A DNA stretch of 64,000 bases, taken from JAFGJQ01 sp964495075 (lineage in GTDB: Bacteria; Planctomycetota; Phycisphaerae; UBA1845). The notes under the pieces are model-generated. The model was not told where the DNA came from and made no database searches. It saw only the letters and a list, made by a program, of their open reading frames with translations. A program made the position numbers and the translations under genes. Numbering within the stretch: the stretch's first letter is position 1; every line of letters starts with the position of its first letter. Positions 42,091 through 50,972 of the stretch are shown here, one piece after another. The stretch lies in the NCBI GenBank assembly GCA_964495075.1, contig CAZBUJ010000002.1, positions 62,001-126,000 on the forward strand, in the 5' to 3' direction.

Positions 42091-44511
42091 GTGTACGCAA
42101 AATCATTCGGACTTCGCGATCTGCCGTTCAATAACACGCCCGATCCGCGCTTCTTCTATCCGACGCCCGACCACGAAGAAGCCGTGGCCACGCTGATCTA
42201 CGCCGTGGGTGAAGGCAAAGGCTACGTCCTGCTCACCGGCGAGGTCGGGACGGGCAAGACGCTCGTGTCGCGCATGATGCTGCGCCACTTCCAGGATCGG
42301 GTCGCCTTCGCCACGGTGAACCACTCCTGCACCTCGGCCCACGATCTGATTCGGCTGATCTGCGCCGAGTTCGAGCTGAACACCGATCCGAACGACAGCA
42401 CCGCCGCGTTGATCCATCGCCTCCAGGAATTCCTGCTCAAACGATTCGCCACCGGGACGCCAGTGGTGCTCGTCCTCGACGAAGCCCACAACCTCCCCCG
42501 CGACGCCTTCGAACTGCTCCGCACGATCGGGAACCTGGAATCGGACGACGCCAAGCTGTTGCAGGTCGTGATCGTCGGGCAGCAGGAGCTGCGGGCCCGG
42601 TTCCAGGCACCGGACATGCGGCAGCTGCGGCAGCGACTGTTCCGCTCGTGCCACCTGCCGGCCCTGACCCGCGAACAGTGCGGCGGCTATATCCGGCACC
42701 GCCTGCAAGTGGCCGGGGCGACCGAGGAGATTTTCGACGAGTCCGCCATCGACGCAATCTTCGAGTTTACCCGCGGGCTGCCCCGAGAGATCAACACCGT
42801 CTGCGACAATGCCATGCTCAGCGCGTACTCTGCCGACCGAACGCAGCTCGACGCCGAGTTCGTGCAAACCGTCATCAAACAGATGTTGCCCATCGGTCGC
42901 GAGACCGCCGCCGCGCTTCACGTGCCCAGTAGTAACCCCGGCGCGATGGCGCCGGCCCCCAGTCGGCCCGGGCCGGTCGCACCGGCGGCCGCCACCATGT
43001 TCCCGCCGTCGATGCCGGTCTACGCGCCGGCGACCATCGAGTCCACGGGGAGTCCCTGCGGGTTCGGCGTGCATCAGCAGATCGCAGATGTCATCAGGCG
43101 ACTCGAATCGATCGTCTCGGTCGATGATCAGCGGATCCGGGCACAGCAGGCGCTCGGCGCGGAACTCACGAATGTCGCCGGGGAAATGAGCGTGGCGACC
43201 CCGGGCGTTCGGGCCCTGCTGGAACGGCTGGACTCCGTGGAGCAGCGGCTCGCGGAACAGGAAACGACGGCCCGGGTCTCGGTGGAATCCCTCGAGGAAC
43301 GGGTCCTGGGGCTCGGCGAGGCCATCACCGCCGCCCATGAGCAGAGCGCGATTCAGACGGCCGAACACGAGAAGCTGGCACGACACGTCAGCCGGTTCGC
43401 CCGCCGGTCGGCCGACCAGACCAAGAAACACGAGGAGCACTTGGACGAACTCAAGAGCCAGGACGAGTTGACCGTCAAGCGACTCGCGTCCCTGGAAGCG
43501 CGGGTGGCGGGAATGAGGGCGGACCACGCGGCGCACATCCAGCGGCTCGAGCAGTTCGCGTCCGCGATGGAAGAATCGCGGTTCGCGGCGGCGGAGGCGT
43601 TCAACCAGGCGATGGGCACGGCCGGTCCGGCGCCGAAGCTCAGTCCGGCGGCCGCCTTCCCGGCGAGTGCGACGGCCGGGCATGGGTCACGCGGCGGCAC
43701 GACATCGCCGCCGGCGGTGACATTGGCGGACGATTTCCGCTTCCAGCGGCTGTCGGCGGAGGCCGAATCGCTGGCCCGGCAGGTGGCCGACCTCGATGGC
43801 CGTGTCAGCCGGGTGATCAAGGACTCCGGGTTACAGGTGCAGGTGCTCGAGCGGCTGGCTGACGCCGCCCGGGAGACCCGCGAGGTGGCCGACGAGGCCA
43901 GGCACCGGGCCGACGAGGCCATCCAGCACTCGGAACACACCCGCGAGCAATTCGCGGAGTTCGCCGACGCCGCCCAAGAGCGCCAGGCACGCACCAACGA
44001 GACCACGGAGCGGGTGAGCCGGATGGAAGCGACGGTGGAGCGTCTGTCCGACGACTGTGCCGCCAATGCGGGCAAACTTGAGAGCTTCGCCGATACCGTC
44101 AGGGACACGCGGCGGGCCGCCGGCGAGTCGTTCGAGCAGGCGGTCAAAACGATGGGGAAAGCGGAGGAGCTTGCCCGGCGCGTCAATGAGCAGGTCCGCC
44201 GCCTGGAACAGCGCGTTGCCAGGGCGGACGGTCACACCGCCGGCGCCCGCGAGGTTCTCGATCGATCTTCGGTCGCGGCGCCCGCACCGGCAAAACCAAA
44301 TACCAATCGGTCGCGCCGACTGGACGACGTGGTCGCCCGAAGCCGGATGTCCGCCGTTCGGCTGCAGTCCGGGCTGCACGGGCCAAAAGACGTGCCTTCG
44401 GTGGGCATGACCGATGCGCGCGTCTCGGCCGATGCCGCGGAGTTGTCACCGGCCGGTGCGTTGGCCCGCGAGATGGCGGGCTTGGCCGACATGGTGGTCG
44501 GCGCCGTCTGA
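42091..44511 (+). CDS. ExeA/PrsE-like AAA ATPase with long coiled-coil region
   Basis: An 806-residue protein. Residues 1-~270 are an ExeA-type AAA ATPase: MYAKSFGLRDLPFNNTPDP, Walker A GEVGTGKT (~50-57), Walker B VVLVLDEAHN, sensor element VIVGQQELRARF and TRGLPREINTVCDNAML. A Pro/Ala linker (~280-330) is followed by ~450 residues of predicted coiled coil rich in Glu/Ala/Arg and a short tail. GTG 42091 is preferred over GTG 42061 because the family begins at this point. Related ATPases sit beside Wza, Wzz and BY-kinase genes in EPS/exosortase loci. No exosortase is visible here. The coiled coil is unusual in length. Confidence 0.88.
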   Translation: MYAKSFGLRDLPFNNTPDPRFFYPTPDHEEAVATLIYAVGEGKGYVLLTGEVGTGKTLVSRMMLRHFQDRVAFATVNHSCTSAHDLIRLICAEFELNTDPNDSTAALIHRLQEFLLKRFATGTPVVLVLDEAHNLPRDAFELLRTIGNLESDDAKLLQVVIVGQQELRARFQAPDMRQLRQRLFRSCHLPALTREQCGGYIRHRLQVAGATEEIFDESAIDAIFEFTRGLPREINTVCDNAMLSAYSADRTQLDAEFVQTVIKQMLPIGRETAAALHVPSSNPGAMAPAPSRPGPVAPAAATMFPPSMPVYAPATIESTGSPCGFGVHQQIADVIRRLESIVSVDDQRIRAQQALGAELTNVAGEMSVATPGVRALLERLDSVEQRLAEQETTARVSVESLEERVLGLGEAITAAHEQSAIQTAEHEKLARHVSRFARRSADQTKKHEEHLDELKSQDELTVKRLASLEARVAGMRADHAAHIQRLEQFASAMEESRFAAAEAFNQAMGTAGPAPKLSPAAAFPASATAGHGSRGGTTSPPAVTLADDFRFQRLSAEAESLARQVADLDGRVSRVIKDSGLQVQVLERLADAARETREVADEARHRADEAIQHSEHTREQFAEFADAAQERQARTNETTERVSRMEATVERLSDDCAANAGKLESFADTVRDTRRAAGESFEQAVKTMGKAEELARRVNEQVRRLEQRVARADGHTAGAREVLDRSSVAAPAPAKPNTNRSRRLDDVVARSRMSAVRLQSGLHGPKDVPSVGMTDARVSADAAELSPAGALAREMAGLADMVVGAV

Positions 44512-45012
44512 CACCACTTGCTCGCGTCCCATTCCGACCTTGCGACGCGCCTTGCAAGGTTGATCCGGGATGCTCCGGGCAATTGGACAGGCTGGCCGGT
44601 CGGTCCCATCAACGCAGCAGACCGAGCCGGTCGTCTGCCAGGAACCGTCTCGGCCTACTGGCCGCTTCCTTCCCCGCCCGTGTGGTCCCAACGCTCGAGC
44701 GCCCCCCCGTTTTGGCCGGCCTCACGATCGCAGCCGCCCATCGTCTCGATGGGCCGCAGGCGTCACGGATGTCTGCGGGTGACAGGGCCGCGCCGCCACC
44801 ACGACAGGTGAGACGATTCCCGCTTCCGATTCCCCGCGGTCAGCCGGACGCCGATCGATACGCGTTGCTGACCATACCCGCATTGCCGCCACCGTTCCCG
44901 AGCCGAGTGCCGCGGGCGGCGAATCGCTCGTACGAGACTCCCTTTTATCGCGTCTCGGTTAAGCAGGAGTTAGCGAAACTTGAATTGCCGGTTAAAAGCC
45001 GCTCTTCCCTAT
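44512..45012. other. Convergent intergenic region, no gene seen
   Basis: 501 bp between convergent genes. Open frames here lack start signals and family resemblance. The last bases before the POT stop (44994-45012, read on the minus strand) give AATAGGG and AAGAGCG, a short heptamer-like motif resembling those after other stops. No strong terminator hairpin was found. Confidence 0.4.
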
Positions 45013-47100
45013 TCACTTCACCCCATGCATCATGTGTTTCATCGGCCGGATGAGCATGGCCATCAGCAGGGCTCCGGCGCCGCACATCACGACGAAGATC
45101 AGGAAGTACTGACCGGGCGGCAGCTTGCCCCAATAGGCGCCGAAAACCTGGGCCGCGTATTCGGCCGCCGCGGTGGCCAGGAACCAGCCGCCCATGAACA
45201 ACCCGACGCGGGACGGCGGGGCGAGCTTCGTCACCAGCGACAGACCCACGGGGGACAGGCACAGTTCGCCCATGGTCAGCACCATGAAGAAGGCAATCAG
45301 CCACCAGACGCTGACACGGAACTTCGCCGATTCGACGTAGACCCGGTCCACGGCTGCTTTGAAGTCCGGCTGTGCCGCGGCGGCCAGAAACTCGACCCGC
45401 GTTCGCTCCTTGACTTCGCCCATGGCCGTAAGCACGCGAGTGGCAGGATCCCACGACAGAACCTTCTTCCGGTTCTCCCCTTCGCCTTCGAAAATATCAT
45501 CCAGCGCGCTGATGTCGGCGGGCATGGACTCCAGAACCGTCGAAATGCGCCAGCCTTTGTCTGCCCGTGCCCTTGCGTCCGTCTCCGCCTGCTCCACCAG
45601 CAACACGACCTCGCGATAGCACTGCTCGGCATCGGACCGGGCCAGCCTGGTCAGGGGCTCCTGGTTGCGCAACAGTTCGTCGATCGCCTCGATGAGGCGG
45701 AGCTGGGCAACGTGCTCCTCATGCGTCGGCTGCCGGGCCGTGCGCTTCGCAAACCGATCGAACTCGGCGACCAGTTGGGGTGGCGCTGTCTCGGCCAGCA
45801 ACCGTAGCCGGTCCAGGTCGGCGAGCACACCGCTCATCTGCAACTGTTTGGTTTCGGCGTTGTACTGCAACCGCGTGGCGCCGTAGTGTATGTGCTCTTG
45901 CTCTTTCCCTTCCTCCGCTCCGTCCGCTTTGCCCGCCTCGTCCTTGCTGCCCGAGGGCACGGTATACACCTGGCCGTTGGTCTCGACACCGAACACGGAC
46001 GGTAGAACCGCCAGCGGGGCGGCGCATGGTTGGTTCTCGGCCTTCGCGGCCGGCCACATGATCCCGAACGCCACCGCCACCAGGGCCAGCCCCGTCACCA
46101 TCTTGCCCGGTGTCGACGGCTGGAGATTCCGCTTGTCGAGCCATATCCAGAAGAACGCAAAGACCGGGGCCAGCGTGATGATAAAGAACGGATTGAACGA
46201 CTGCGTCTGGCCCGAGGTGATGGACGGTTTCCTGAACCAGTCCGAGACGGATTGCCACCAACCGGTCTCGGACGCCGTCTCGTTCAGGGTGACAGAGTCC
46301 AGCGCCACCGAGGGCGGCTCCGTGGAGAGCAACTGCAGGTTCGTGTGCTTGTCGGCCCACACCAGCATGGCGTTGGGGCTCTGCTCGAAGGCCGTCCAGA
46401 ACAGAATCACGAAGGCAAATACGATCAGCAGCACGATGATCCGGTCGCGCACGACGTGCGGCGGATGAGCGGGTTTCGCCCTGCCCGGGCCCTCGGCCGG
46501 CTCCTCTCCCTCGTCCTCCGCCTCCTGGTTGAACTCGACGAGCGTGCGCTGGCCGATGACGTAGACGATGAGGCCAAACACCATGCCCACGCCGGCCGCG
46601 GCGAATCCGTAGTGATAGCCGTAATGATGCCGCAGCCAGTCGCAGATCAATGGGCCGATCAGGGCCCCGAGATTGATGCCCATGTAGAAGATCGTGAACG
46701 CACCGTCCCGGCGCGGGTCGCCGGGTTTGTACAGACTGCCTACCTGGGTGGATACGTTCGGCTTGAGGAAAGCGACCCCGGCGATGATGAAACCGAGGGC
46801 CGAGTAGAAGAACGGCTTCGCTTCGAACGCCATCAGAAAGTGCCCGATGGTCAGCAGCACCGCGCCGAGGATCACCGCCCGCCGGGCTCCGAGGTATCGG
46901 TCGGCCACGAAACCGCCGATCACGGGGAGCCCGTAGGCGAGGGCGGAGTAGACCCCCAGCAGATGCGAGGCGTCCCCCTGCGACCAGAAAAAATGGTTGA
47001 TCATGTAGAGGACCAGGAGGGTCTTCATGCCGTAGAAGCTGAACCGCTCCCACAATTCGGTGAAGAACAGCACGTACAGGCCCTTGGGGTGTCCGAACAT
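45013..47100 (-). CDS. POT-family peptide transporter with large inserted domain
   Basis: A 695-residue proton-coupled oligopeptide transporter; usual length is ~500. Family signatures are GLYVLFFTELWERFSFYGM, GVYSALAYGLPVIGGFVADRYLGARRAV, FTIFYMGINLGALIGPLICD and MGELCLSPVGLSLVTKLAPP. Between the helix ending MWPAAKA (~365) and the helix SVWWLIAFFMVLTMGEL (~595) lies a ~220-residue hydrophilic insert, Glu/Ala-rich and partly coiled-coil-like. By POT topology it falls in the periplasmic TM9-TM10 loop. ATG 47100 has GGAGG 9 nt upstream. Imports di/tripeptides; the function of the insert is unknown. Confidence 0.88.
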   Translation of the reverse strand: MFGHPKGLYVLFFTELWERFSFYGMKTLLVLYMINHFFWSQGDASHLLGVYSALAYGLPVIGGFVADRYLGARRAVILGAVLLTIGHFLMAFEAKPFFYSALGFIIAGVAFLKPNVSTQVGSLYKPGDPRRDGAFTIFYMGINLGALIGPLICDWLRHHYGYHYGFAAAGVGMVFGLIVYVIGQRTLVEFNQEAEDEGEEPAEGPGRAKPAHPPHVVRDRIIVLLIVFAFVILFWTAFEQSPNAMLVWADKHTNLQLLSTEPPSVALDSVTLNETASETGWWQSVSDWFRKPSITSGQTQSFNPFFIITLAPVFAFFWIWLDKRNLQPSTPGKMVTGLALVAVAFGIMWPAAKAENQPCAAPLAVLPSVFGVETNGQVYTVPSGSKDEAGKADGAEEGKEQEHIHYGATRLQYNAETKQLQMSGVLADLDRLRLLAETAPPQLVAEFDRFAKRTARQPTHEEHVAQLRLIEAIDELLRNQEPLTRLARSDAEQCYREVVLLVEQAETDARARADKGWRISTVLESMPADISALDDIFEGEGENRKKVLSWDPATRVLTAMGEVKERTRVEFLAAAAQPDFKAAVDRVYVESAKFRVSVWWLIAFFMVLTMGELCLSPVGLSLVTKLAPPSRVGLFMGGWFLATAAAEYAAQVFGAYWGKLPPGQYFLIFVVMCGAGALLMAMLIRPMKHMMHGVK

Positions 47101-47464
47101 GGCGCGCAGCCTCCGGATAAAGATCGACTTTGAGCGTGGAACATACACCGAAGCGCCAGCGGGTGCCAACGCAAAGCCGGTTCGTTGCCATCTGCCCGAC
47201 CGCGCGGTACGCCGCCCGCCCCATGGACCCTCGTATCAGTATTGAAAACGTCGATTCCGGCGGCCGCCACGCATCGGCCCGCCCCGGTTGGGGCGGGTGC
47301 GGCTCGCAAGCGCGCGCCACCACCACCGTTCCGTACTTTGCCTATATTTCCCATAACTTCTATTTTTTCGTATTGGGTTTCGAGGGGTACGACCGATAAC
47401 TGAATCCGCGGGGCGAGTGGGAAGATGATTGGCTGGTGTGGGGAAACGAACGGAGATGAGTGTC
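47101..47464. other. Divergent intergenic region with hairpin
   Basis: 364 bp between the POT gene and the small lipoprotein-like gene, containing both promoters. A perfect 8-bp CCCGCCCC/GGGGCGGG hairpin with a GGTT loop lies at 47278-47297, and an AT-rich T-run (CTATTTTTTCG) lies near 47365-47375. No gene was seen. Confidence 0.45.
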
Positions 47465-47656
47465 ATGAAGGCGCGGTTTGGCCAGTGGATGGTGTTACTG
47501 ATGATGGCCCCTCTGATGGGGGTGTTTGCGTTCGAGGGTTGCACGGCGAGCACGATGCGGATCGTGGCCCAGACGCTGGAAGATCAGGCGGACGACATCG
47601 ACGGCGGCGACAAGGACTTCGGCGAGTGGCTCGCTGACGAGATCAAAGATTGGTGA
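47465..47656 (+). CDS. Small exported protein, possible lipoprotein
   Basis: A 63-residue protein with an N-terminal hydrophobic segment (WMVLLMMAPLMGVFAFEGC) and an acidic C-terminus (EDQADDIDGGDKDFGEWLADE). A Cys after the hydrophobic stretch could be a lipidation site, but FEGC is not a standard lipobox. ATG 47465 has GGAG 9 nt upstream. No family recognised. It may be a short envelope protein; it is followed after 238 bp by the FAD-dependent gene. Confidence 0.55.
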   Translation: MKARFGQWMVLLMMAPLMGVFAFEGCTASTMRIVAQTLEDQADDIDGGDKDFGEWLADEIKDW

Positions 47657-47894
47657 GTGGCACAGGGCCGCCCGCACCGCGCCGCGGGTGGCCTGCCACT
47701 GATCCTCGCGAGCCTCGCCGAATCGTCCGGCGGAGAGAGTGAGCAGGGAGGCTCCTTTCCCACCGGGCTTCCCACGGTGGTTTGCTGGGGCCGGCCGCGC
47801 GGGACGTGAAGCGGGACCACCCCATTGACCCGCGGCGGGGTCGCGCGCGGACCGCGCTGGCGTCCGGGGTTTTGCGCGACTATCCTGGACGATC

Positions 47895-49505
47895 ATGTCC
47901 ATCGTGGTGCGCAACTTGCGTCTCGGTCTGGACGCCGCCGAACACGACTTGCCGGATCTGGCGAGCAAGCGGCTCAAGGTACCGTCCAGGTCAATCCGGC
48001 AATGGCACCCGGTGCGGCGGTCGCTCGATGCGCGGGACCGGGAGGACATTCACTTCGTCTATCACGTGGAGCTGTCGCTCGACGGTGGGGCCGCCTCGGA
48101 GCGTTCCGCCGTCCGACGGGCCAACAACCGCAACGTGGCCATCGTCCGGCCGCAACGGGCTCACAACCCAACCCCTGGTCACCGGGTGCTGGAGCACCGC
48201 CCGATCATCGTCGGGTTTGGTCCGGCGGGCATGTTCGCCGCGTTGCGGTTGGCGGAATACGGCTACCAACCGCTGGTCATCGAGCGCGGTCGGGACGTGC
48301 GGACCCGGCACCGCGACGTGATGAAGCACTTCTATCGCGAGCGGCAGTTCAACGCCGAGTCGAACCTGCTGTTCGGGGAAGGTGGAGCCGGCACCTACAG
48401 CGACGGCAAGCTCTACACCCGCATCTCGGACCCCTTCGTGACCACGGTCATGGAGCTGCTGGTCCGCGACGGGGCGAACCCGGACATCCTTGTGGACTCG
48501 CGGCCGCATATCGGCAGTGACAAGCTACCGCACATTTGCTGGCGCATCCGCGAGCGGATCGAGCGGGCCGGCGGCGAAATCCGATTCGGGCGCCGGCTCG
48601 ACGACATCACGGTCGAGGACGGGCGGCTGACCGCGGTTCGGGTGAACGGTGAATGGCTCGAGGCCGGGCCGGTGATCCTGTCGGTCGGGCATTCGGCCCG
48701 GGACACGATTCGGATGCTGGCCCGGCGCCGGGTCCGGCTGGAGGCCAAGCCGTTTCAGCTCGGGGTCCGGATCGAGCATTCCCAGAGCCTGGTGGATCGT
48801 TGGCAATACGGGACGGCGGCTGGTCACGACCGACTGCCGCCGGCGGAGTATCACCTGGTGGCGAAGGGGGCGGCCGGTCGGCACGGCGACCTGTTCAGCT
48901 TCTGCATGTGTCCGGGCGGTCAGATTCTTCCGACCAACGAGTCACCGGGGCTGATCGCGACGAACGGGGCGAGCAAGTCGAAGCGCAGCGGCGCGATGGC
49001 GAACTCGGGACTGGTGATCACGCTTCAGCCGGAGTGCGTCGCATGTGATCCGATCTACGGACTGGACTTCGTGGAGCGGTGGGAGCGGCTGGCGTTTGAA
49101 GCGACGGGGGGCACGTACGAGGTCCCGGCGCAGCGGGCGAGCGATTTCCTGGATCATCGCGAATCGGACGGAGTGCTGGAGACGACCTACCCGCTCGGGG
49201 GGCGGTGGCGATCGGTTCGGCACTTCGTGCCGCAGGAGGTTGGCGAGTCGTTGGAGCGCGGCCTGCGGATGCTTGACCAGCGTCTGCCGGGGTTCGCGGG
49301 CGACGAGAGCATCCTGACGGCCCCCGAGACGCGGGCGAGCAGTCCGGTGCGGGTGGTACGGGAGATCGTGTCGCGGCAGTCGCCGTCGTGCGCGGGGTTG
49401 TATCCGTGCGGGGAGGGGGCCGGCTACGCGGGGGGGATTATCAGCGCGGCGGTCGATGGGATGAAGTCCGCCGATGCGGTGATTGGCGAGTACAGTCACC
49501 CCTGA
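47895..49505 (+). CDS. Uncharacterised FAD-dependent dehydrogenase (COG2509-like)
   Basis: A 536-residue flavoprotein. After a ~95-residue N-terminal domain (MSIVVRNLRLGLDAAEHDLP) comes the dinucleotide-binding HRPIIVGFGPAGMFAALRLAEYGY (quoted in part), then GEGGAGTYSDGKLYTRI, ILSVGHSARDTIRMLA, FSFCMCPGGQILPTNES and a C-terminal GAGYAGGIISAAVDGMKSA FAD segment. This pattern identifies the widespread COG2509 family, for which no reaction is established. ATG 47895 lacks a clear Shine-Dalgarno. It is convergent with the DsbA-like gene across an 18-bp perfect hairpin. Confidence 0.87.
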   Translation: MSIVVRNLRLGLDAAEHDLPDLASKRLKVPSRSIRQWHPVRRSLDARDREDIHFVYHVELSLDGGAASERSAVRRANNRNVAIVRPQRAHNPTPGHRVLEHRPIIVGFGPAGMFAALRLAEYGYQPLVIERGRDVRTRHRDVMKHFYRERQFNAESNLLFGEGGAGTYSDGKLYTRISDPFVTTVMELLVRDGANPDILVDSRPHIGSDKLPHICWRIRERIERAGGEIRFGRRLDDITVEDGRLTAVRVNGEWLEAGPVILSVGHSARDTIRMLARRRVRLEAKPFQLGVRIEHSQSLVDRWQYGTAAGHDRLPPAEYHLVAKGAAGRHGDLFSFCMCPGGQILPTNESPGLIATNGASKSKRSGAMANSGLVITLQPECVACDPIYGLDFVERWERLAFEATGGTYEVPAQRASDFLDHRESDGVLETTYPLGGRWRSVRHFVPQEVGESLERGLRMLDQRLPGFAGDESILTAPETRASSPVRVVREIVSRQSPSCAGLYPCGEGAGYAGGIISAAVDGMKSADAVIGEYSHP

Positions 49506-49510
49506 CGGGG

Positions 49511-49531
49511 CGAATTACCGATTACCCATGA
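49511..49531 (+). repeat. Heptamer-like array after FAD-dehydrogenase stop
   Basis: Three 7-nt units (CGAATTA, CCGATTA, CCCATGA) begin 5 nt after the stop, in gene orientation. Nearby 49521-49534 is a near-perfect inverted copy of 49664-49677 (one mismatch in 14). Confidence 0.5.
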
Positions 49532-49666
49532 GGCCTCACACGGGTGCCCTGGCCGCCCATGCCGACGCGTAAGCTGTCCCGCGCGAGCGCAGGCCAGTCC
49601 TTTCGCCCGGCAATCAGGCCGTTCGTCACTCGCGCGCGCACCGACACGCCCCTCACTTGAGACGCC

Positions 49667-49694
49667 TCATTGGTAATCCATAGTCGGCAATTTG
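49667..49694 (-). repeat. Heptamer-like array, opposite orientation
   Basis: Four 7-nt units on the plus strand (TCATTGG, TAATCCA, TAGTCGG, CAATTTG) lie next to the hairpin at 49699. They mirror the array at 49511 and are oriented with the DsbA-like gene. Confidence 0.45.
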
Positions 49695-49698
49695 CAAC

Positions 49699-49740
49699 CA
49701 AAGCCGGCGCTTCGCACGGAAATGCGAAGCGCCGGCTTTG
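49699..49740. terminator. 18-bp perfect hairpin, bidirectional terminator candidate
   Basis: Arms 49699-49716 and 49723-49740 pair perfectly around CGGAAA. The stem ends in CAAAG/CTTTG, giving short A/T flanks on both strands. It lies between convergent genes (FAD dehydrogenase plus, DsbA-like minus), the expected place for a shared Rho-independent terminator. Confidence 0.65.
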
Positions 49741-49772
49741 CTGCTTGCTATTCGTTGCAGTCGGTCGGCGGG

Positions 49773-50702
49773 CTACTTCTTGTTGACATTGCCGCCGGCG
49801 GCGTTTTTCGGCATGGCCTCCACCTTGGCCTCGCCACCCGGACGCAGCTTGATGATTCCCCGCGGCTCGTCGCCGCCGGACGCAGCAGCTCGCTTGGCCG
49901 CCGGCTGCGGCTGATCCTTGCCGGCCAGGATGGCGTCGATCCGCTGCTTGTAGTCCGGCAAGTTGCGCGGCTTGAGCTTGAGGCCGTTGATGAAGACGGT
50001 CGGCGTGCCGCGGACCTTGCACTTCCGCGCCTCGGCGAGGTCGGCCGCCAGCAGCTTGTCGATTTCTTCGGTGCTGGCCATGACCCGGTCGAACTCGGCC
50101 AGGTTCAGCCCGAGTTCCTCGGCGTATCCACGGAAGTCGCTCACTTCGAGCTTCTTGGGGTTGGCGACGATCTTATCGTGCATCTGCCAGAAGCCTTCGG
50201 TGCCCTTCTCCCGCTGCGCGAGGGCGCAGGAGGCATGGGCCGGCTTGGCCTTCTTGTGGAAGCTCAGCGGGAAGTGCTTGAAGACGACCCGCACGTCGTT
50301 GGGGTACTCCTTCATAATCTGCTCGAGTTTCGGCCATTCGCGGATGCAGAAGGGGCACTGGAGGCACACGAACTCGGTGATGGTCACCTTGGCGTCCTTC
50401 GGACCCCGGATCGGCGAGTCGCCGACGTTGATGTCATAGACGGTGGTGTCGACCGGCGGCCGCTGCGGCGGCGTTGCCCTCGGGTTCCGGCTGGCCGACT
50501 GGATCTTCGTCACGTCGTTCTGCAGCTTGCGCACGTCGTTGCGCAGGGCCCTCACGTCGTTGCGCAGCGCCTTGATCTCGTTGAGGATCTGCTGGATGGC
50601 GGCATCATCGCCGCCGGAGCCCACGTCCTGGGCCACCGCCACCGTGCTCAGCAGCATCCCGCTTGCTGCCGCAATCAGCATCATTCGCGTCATCGACTTC
50701 AT
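49773..50702 (-). CDS. DsbA-like thioredoxin-fold protein with N-terminal coiled coil
   Basis: A 309-residue exported oxidoreductase: signal peptide (MLIAAASGMLLSTVAVAQ) and a coiled coil (~45-80) with clean heptads (LNEIKALRNDVRALRNDV). A DsbA/thioredoxin domain (~110-270) follows with active site CPFC in FVCLQCPFCIREW and a cis-Pro in RGTPTVFINGLKL. A basic/Gly-rich tail ends it. A coiled-coil stalk plus DsbA domain resembles trimeric ScsC-type disulfide isomerases, so an oligomeric periplasmic disulfide isomerase or oxidase is likely. ATG 50702 has GGAGAG upstream; ATG 50693 is possible. A 270-bp gap separates it from the CNT gene. Confidence 0.88.
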   Translation of the reverse strand: MKSMTRMMLIAAASGMLLSTVAVAQDVGSGGDDAAIQQILNEIKALRNDVRALRNDVRKLQNDVTKIQSASRNPRATPPQRPPVDTTVYDINVGDSPIRGPKDAKVTITEFVCLQCPFCIREWPKLEQIMKEYPNDVRVVFKHFPLSFHKKAKPAHASCALAQREKGTEGFWQMHDKIVANPKKLEVSDFRGYAEELGLNLAEFDRVMASTEEIDKLLAADLAEARKCKVRGTPTVFINGLKLKPRNLPDYKQRIDAILAGKDQPQPAAKRAAASGGDEPRGIIKLRPGGEAKVEAMPKNAAGGNVNKK

Positions 50703-50972
50703 CTCTTGGCTCTCCGTACTAAACGTTTTACCAGCTTTGACGTCGGCGGCGGGACGCCCGAGGCCCGCTCCGCGCTCACTTCCACCTTTTGCCGCGCCGT
50801 CGAGGATCGCCACGGGGCCACCGCGGCCAGGGCCATGGGCCGATTCGACACCGGGTCGATACATCGAGATCCCCGGTACCCCGGACGCCCGCAACAGTCA
50901 CGAGAGGTTAGTCTACCCGATTCGCCGGGGGGGAACAACACGGGCCGCCGGGCATGTTACATGCGTGTGACG

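Noticed and set aside
42091..44511. Exosortase/PEP-CTERM system
   Set aside because: The ExeA-like ATPase, Wza and BY-kinase would fit, but no exosortase (XrtA) or PEP-CTERM protein was found in the window.
44512..45012. Several overlapping plus-strand open frames of 70-156 codons
   Set aside because: No Shine-Dalgarno, no recognisable family, and frames overlap each other; likely non-coding.
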